Positions 19,007 through 21,452 of a stretch of DNA of 21,452 bases are shown here, one piece after another. Numbering within the stretch: position 1 is the first letter of the stretch; each line of letters begins with the position of its first letter. The notes under the pieces were generated by a model, which was not told where the DNA came from, searched no databases, and was given only the letters and a program-made list of their open reading frames with translations. This DNA is from Paulinella micropora (lineage: Eukaryota; Cercozoa; Imbricatea; Euglyphida), in contig BJOX01000147.1 in assembly GCA_009731375.1 (NCBI GenBank), positions 236,691 through 258,142 on the forward strand, read 5' to 3'. The translations under genes were made by a program, and so were the position numbers.

Positions 19007-19315
19007 ATGAGTATAAGGGGACGAAAACCAACCGCACCAAGCATTCAACCGCCCAGTGAGACTATAAGAAACCCAGACGGCACAACGACCTATATTCGCT
19101 ATTATCCAAAGGCATTAAAAAACGGCAACATCATTTATAATAAATATGTTCAAACCCTCAAACACGCAACACCACAACAAAAGACCACTCAGAAAAAAAT
19201 CAAAGGTAAAATGGTCAAAGAGATAAAGCCCGCGTTGCTAAATTATAGTGTTGAAGAATTCAACAAGATTAAGCCTTTATTGGAAAATAAACAGATTTTG
19301 CAATTTGTAAATTAG
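19007..19315 (+). CDS. Small basic hypothetical protein
   Basis: 102 residues from ATG 19007 (MSIRGRKPTAPSIQPPSE...). Rich in Lys, Arg, Pro, Thr and Gln, with the motif NPDGTTTYIRYYPKALKNG and a basic middle (QQKTTQKKIKGKMVKEIKP). It ends with a short helical region. No domain recognised. Basic charge suggests nucleic-acid binding. It converges on the minus-strand gene ending at 19351, with a GATAAAAAA/TTTTTTATC hairpin in the 35-base gap. Confidence 0.65.
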   Translation: MSIRGRKPTAPSIQPPSETIRNPDGTTTYIRYYPKALKNGNIIYNKYVQTLKHATPQQKTTQKKIKGKMVKEIKPALLNYSVEEFNKIKPLLENKQILQFVN

Positions 19316-19343
19316 ATAAAAAAGAAATCTATTTTTTTTATCT
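19313..19343. terminator. Hairpin between convergent genes
   Basis: AGATAAAAAA and TTTTTTTATCT-like sequence (core GATAAAAAA / TTTTTTATC) pair across a short loop in the 35-base gap between stop codons of opposite-strand genes. Position and form match the double hairpin at 13921-13965. Confidence 0.45.
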
Positions 19344-19350
19344 CGCTTTT

Positions 19351-19677
19351 TTATTCCGTTGTTTTGGTTAAAACATAATATAATTCGTTTTTCGTTGTGC
19401 TGTAATATTCCCCGTCATCGTCGTCGTTTTTAATCACCTTCAACACATTACAATAATATTCAAAATGTGTAATTTGGAATATCCTTATTTCAATTAATGA
19501 TAAATCTTCAATTCTATTTTTAATTTTTCCTTCCAAGTGTCCAACGTATTTTACATCGTTCAACACATACCTCATATTTTTCTTTGTCCATTGCTCGCGG
19601 GGTCCCATAAATTCACAAATCAAATTTACGACCGCCTCGGGCAAATTGCTCTCTCGCATTAGATAGACATACGCCAT
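19351..19677 (-). CDS. Small hypothetical protein with F-box-like N-terminus
   Basis: 108 residues from ATG 19677. The N-terminal SNLPEAVVNLICEFMGPREQW resembles an F-box-like or similar helical start (LPxxVxxxIxEF). The rest is polar, with a KYVGHLEGKIKNRIEDL stretch and a C-terminal run of Asp. The gene lies 20 bases after the promoter-like element at 19698-19732. Short F-box-like helices are frequent in giant-virus and related proteins, so the domain call is weak. Confidence 0.6.
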   Translation of the reverse strand: MAYVYLMRESNLPEAVVNLICEFMGPREQWTKKNMRYVLNDVKYVGHLEGKIKNRIEDLSLIEIRIFQITHFEYYCNVLKVIKNDDDDGEYYSTTKNELYYVLTKTTE

Positions 19678-19697
19678 TGTATATATAAGTGGTTGCT

Positions 19698-19732
19698 CAT
19701 TTCTTTAATATATAATTCACATATCTTTGAAA
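19698..19732 (-). promoter_or_regulatory. Promoter-like element (second copy) in a divergent intergenic region
   Basis: On the minus strand it reads TTTCAAAGATATG, nine AT-rich bases, then TATTAAAGAAATG. Its end is 20 bases from ATG 19677. 33 of 35 bases match 18806-18840. The region also separates the plus-strand gene at 19770. Confidence 0.65.
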
Positions 19733-19769
19733 TAATTATATATAAAAAAAAATTGTTTTATATATCCTT

Positions 19770-19895
19770 ATGTCATTAAAATCGTGTGTCTATTGTTGTT
19801 GTCCTAATGTCAATATCGTTGTTGAAAATCATAAATTTTGTAGCCTTAAATGTTTAATAACACATCTATTAAGGAATAATCCAAATAATATTTAA
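19770..19895 (+). CDS. 41-residue Cys-rich zinc-binding protein, FCSxKC type
   Basis: ATG 19770 to TAA 19895. It reads SCVYCCC near the N-terminus (Cys6, 9, 10, 11) and FCSLKCLITHLL (Cys24 and 28). This is the same layout as the C-terminal half of the 75-residue protein at 15311-15538, so the two may be related. A TTTTATATATCC stretch lies just upstream. It is very short but motif-rich. It is divergent from 19677 and convergent with the nuclease gene. Confidence 0.6.
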   Translation: MSLKSCVYCCCPNVNIVVENHKFCSLKCLITHLLRNNPNNI

Positions 19896-19941
19896 TCTAA
19901 TACCAAAACGGAAATATTGGGCAACATAAACCCTTATACTA

Positions 19942-20513
19942 TTATTCGCCCAGTTCGTTGAAAGTGTCATCAACCCCTTTTAATATCCATAACACCAACA
20001 CCTTATCGTATTCAACAAAATATAAATCAATATCGTATTCAACAAAATACACGTTGATAATTTGGATAAATACATATAAATTTGTAATTGGATATGTTCC
20101 CATATCTTCATACCATATTTTTTATTGCTCCTTATTTTTACTTCTAAAATTGATTTGAATACATCAAAATCAATAATCCCGTCAATCATTCCATATATAC
20201 AATATTTTTCATTCATCGGTTTTCTATAAGACTTTTGAAACTTGATATATTGTATATTCCGCTTAAGTAATTAATAACGATTGCTTCGTTTTTTAACCCG
20301 TTGCTCAAATGGTCGCCATGGTCCTTTAATTTAACATACATTTCATTTTCTATTTTATGGACTTTCGGCATACGTGGTATTTTTAATTTTTCATTTTATT
20401 TTTGTTGTTTCCAAATGTGGAAATTCCCTTTTAGCAAATTCATAGATATATCTTTTTTCGTGTTCGTTCAAAAAAAGAATTTTTGCTATTTCTCCCGCAT
20501 ATATAACTTTCAT
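19942..20513 (-). pseudogene. PD-(D/E)XK nuclease (YqaJ-like exonuclease type), three frameshifts
   Basis: Fragments in successive frames: 20513-20391, 20371-20213, 20216 to about 20030, then the frame ending at TAA 19942. Correcting one extra base (an A run near 20393) and two missing ones gives 573 bases, 190 residues. The central fragment has YGMIDGIIDFDVF (active-site Asp12 within it), ILEVKIR (Glu25 and Lys27, the ExK) and HIQLQIYMYL, a Qxx(x)Y-type motif typical of lambda-exonuclease/YqaJ-like and related recombination nucleases. The first fragment (MKVIYAGEIAKILF...) may be the N-terminus or a separate small gene. The last frame carries VYFVEYD twice, from a 27-base tandem duplication. 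Such nucleases process DNA ends in recombination. Either a decayed gene or several base-call errors. Confidence 0.6.
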
Positions 20514-20570
20514 CCGTATATTACGCATTTAATAATATTTCCGTAAATTCATCAACATTATTGATTAGAT

Positions 20571-21293
20571 TCAATATGCGGTCTTAATACGATTGTATTT
20601 TAATTTTACGTATTTCTCAATTAGTTCATATCTGTCGTGTCTGTCTTTCAATAATTGATTTAATGGAATATTTTGGCGTATCATAAAATCTTTTACTCGT
20701 TCATATTTTGATAATATATCATCGTCTAATATTTCTGTTGTATCGCTCGCGGTATCGTCGGTGGCCTCGCATGTATTGCTTTCAATGACCATGGCGGTCT
20801 TGGCGGGTTCAATAATTTCGCCTTCAACATCCTTCATAGATAATAGATAAATTAGCCGTTTATTTTCCCGCCGTAATTCCTTAATTTTATCTTTCAAATG
20901 TTTTTCATTGTCTTTATAATTTATTATTGCCTTTGTCATTTTAGCCTGTTTTTTAGCATTTTCAATTAAAGTGCGGTGTAATGATTTCGTTTTAATTATA
21001 AATTTTTTCATTACCACATCATTTTTAGAAACAACATTTTTTATATCCACATTATATTTCATCGTCATTTTTAACGATATTTCCAATAACAAACCCCTTA
21101 ATAATAAACCGCATTTTGTCCCCTCTCGTATCGTAGTCATAGCGGGTATTGTATGGATAATAACCTCATAGCCTCCTTTTATGTCGTGTATTTTACCATC
21201 ATCACGCACGATATATTTATCGTAGTTTGAACGATACATTTTTTCATACAAATCGGGGTCGTTATAAATACAACTACTTCCACAATCACACAT
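20571..21293 (-). CDS. Hypothetical protein, 240 residues, coiled-coil region
   Basis: ATG 21293, intact. The N-terminus has MCDCGSSC (Cys2, 4, 8), a possible small metal-binding start. A globular part (GKIHDIKGGYEVIIHTIPAM...) is followed by a basic helical stretch (residues ~95-150, HRTLIENAKKQAKMTK and KDKIKELRRENKRLIYLL) that looks like a coiled coil. An acidic Thr/Asp-rich linker and a C-terminal helical domain (ILSKYERVKDFMIRQNIPLNQ) complete it. No family recognised. It lies upstream of the nuclease on the same strand, 57 bases from the first ATG used there. Confidence 0.65.
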   Translation of the reverse strand: MCDCGSSCIYNDPDLYEKMYRSNYDKYIVRDDGKIHDIKGGYEVIIHTIPAMTTIREGTKCGLLLRGLLLEISLKMTMKYNVDIKNVVSKNDVVMKKFIIKTKSLHRTLIENAKKQAKMTKAIINYKDNEKHLKDKIKELRRENKRLIYLLSMKDVEGEIIEPAKTAMVIESNTCEATDDTASDTTEILDDDILSKYERVKDFMIRQNIPLNQLLKDRHDRYELIEKYVKLKYNRIKTAY

Positions 21294-21323
21294 TCTATAT
21301 TATATTATACTATATAAAAAACT

Positions 21324-21354
21324 CATTTCTTTAAAATATATATTAAAGATATGG
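21324..21354. promoter_or_regulatory. Bidirectional promoter-like motif
   Basis: The minus strand reads TTTTAAAGAAATG, ending 30 bases before ATG 21293. The plus strand reads ATTAAAGATATGG, ending about 20 bases before ATG 21374. The two half-motifs match those at 18806-18840 and 19698-19732, here serving two divergent genes. Confidence 0.6.
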
Positions 21355-21373
21355 CTTATAATATATAACAAAA

Positions 21374-21452
21374 ATGGATACACCGCTTATTAAGTGTATT
21401 TATGGCAACCATAGCAAACCAGAAAATGAGTTTGTTGGAAAACGCGGGCAAC
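21374..21452 (+). CDS. N-terminus of a zinc-binding or HNH-like protein, cut by the window edge
   Basis: The first 26 codons are visible: MDTPLIKCIYGNHSKPENEF followed by VGKRGQ. A Cys followed by SKPxNEFxGKRG is reminiscent of small zinc-knuckle starts (CxxC..KPxxxFxxKRG...CxxCR) found in virus and phage proteins, but the second half of the motif lies outside the window. A promoter-like ATTAAAGATATGG lies just upstream. Confidence 0.55.
   Translation, partial: MDTPLIKCIYGNHSKPENEFVGKRGQ

Larger units (their letters stand above)
12197..21452. mobile_element. Endogenous small DNA virus / Polinton-like or virophage-like element, partial
   Basis: The block is AT-rich and gene-dense on both strands, with short intergenic regions and TATA-rich upstream regions, unlike the microsatellite-rich host DNA to its left. 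It combines a tyrosine recombinase, a Prim-Pol/D5N/SF3 helicase, a PD-(D/E)XK nuclease, and several small Cys/His zinc-binding proteins. That mix is known from Polinton-like viruses, virophages and related elements. Both ends are missing: the left is at an N gap, the right beyond the window. Capsid, ATPase and protease genes are not visible, so a non-capsid mobile element or a fragment of a larger virus remains possible. Confidence 0.7.

Noticed and set aside
12197-21452. tRNA or rRNA genes in the viral block
   Set aside because: I saw no cloverleaf-like stretch or conserved rRNA sequence by eye; a tRNAscan run would be needed to be sure.

Overview
The window joins two very different kinds of DNA. 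Bases 1 to about 11,250 look like nuclear DNA of an intron-bearing eukaryote, most likely a protist or alga. GC is moderate, introns are GT-AG, microsatellites are abundant, proteins are low-complexity and there is an F-box/LRR family gene. Bases 12,197 to 21,452 are AT-rich, compact and nearly intron-free, with short intergenic gaps. They encode a DNA-virus-type gene set: a tyrosine recombinase, a primase-polymerase/SF3 helicase, a PD-(D/E)XK nuclease, several small zinc-binding proteins, and unknown basic or coiled-coil proteins. This fits an endogenous Polinton-like virus, virophage-like element or related small DNA virus. No capsid, packaging ATPase or protease gene lies in the window, so the assignment rests on replication and integration genes only. 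The element runs off the right edge.

Layout, left to right. (1) 1-2026: three families of degenerate interspersed repeats mixed with ATT microsatellite, then a 381-base gap. (2) 2408-2700: ATT microsatellite. (3) 2710-7208 (+): a gene for a disordered, acidic/basic low-complexity protein. I propose four exons; their splice phases agree and the total is divisible by three. Its introns are swollen by CTAT and TATTG microsatellites. (4) 7209-8090: no gene seen. (5) 8091-10117 (-): an LRR gene broken by two single-base shifts, with an F-box-like segment upstream at 10654-10926. (6) 11251-12186: a perfect inverted repeat, two 450-base arms around a 36-base centre, abutting a 10-N gap. (7) 12197-21452: the viral block.

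In the viral block, a truncated ORF is followed by the recombinase (+). A convergent minus-strand group comes next (coiled-coil protein, C2H2 protein, small ORF, Cys-rich protein, then the large primase-helicase). After that come alternating small genes, the nuclease (-), a 240-residue protein (-) and the start of a new plus-strand gene. A promoter-like motif around AAAGAAATG/AAAGATATG recurs 20-31 bases upstream of four starts. Hairpins sit between convergent genes. The primase-helicase and nuclease would act in genome replication and recombination, and the recombinase in integration or end processing.

The recombinase, primase-helicase, nuclease and the host LRR gene all carry single-base frameshifts, several in homopolymers. 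Because host and viral genes share this defect, assembly or read error is at least as likely as decay. The recombinase also has an in-frame TAA that a homopolymer error cannot explain. The long palindrome beside a recombinase gene is the most interesting structure, but a fold-back assembly artefact must be excluded first.
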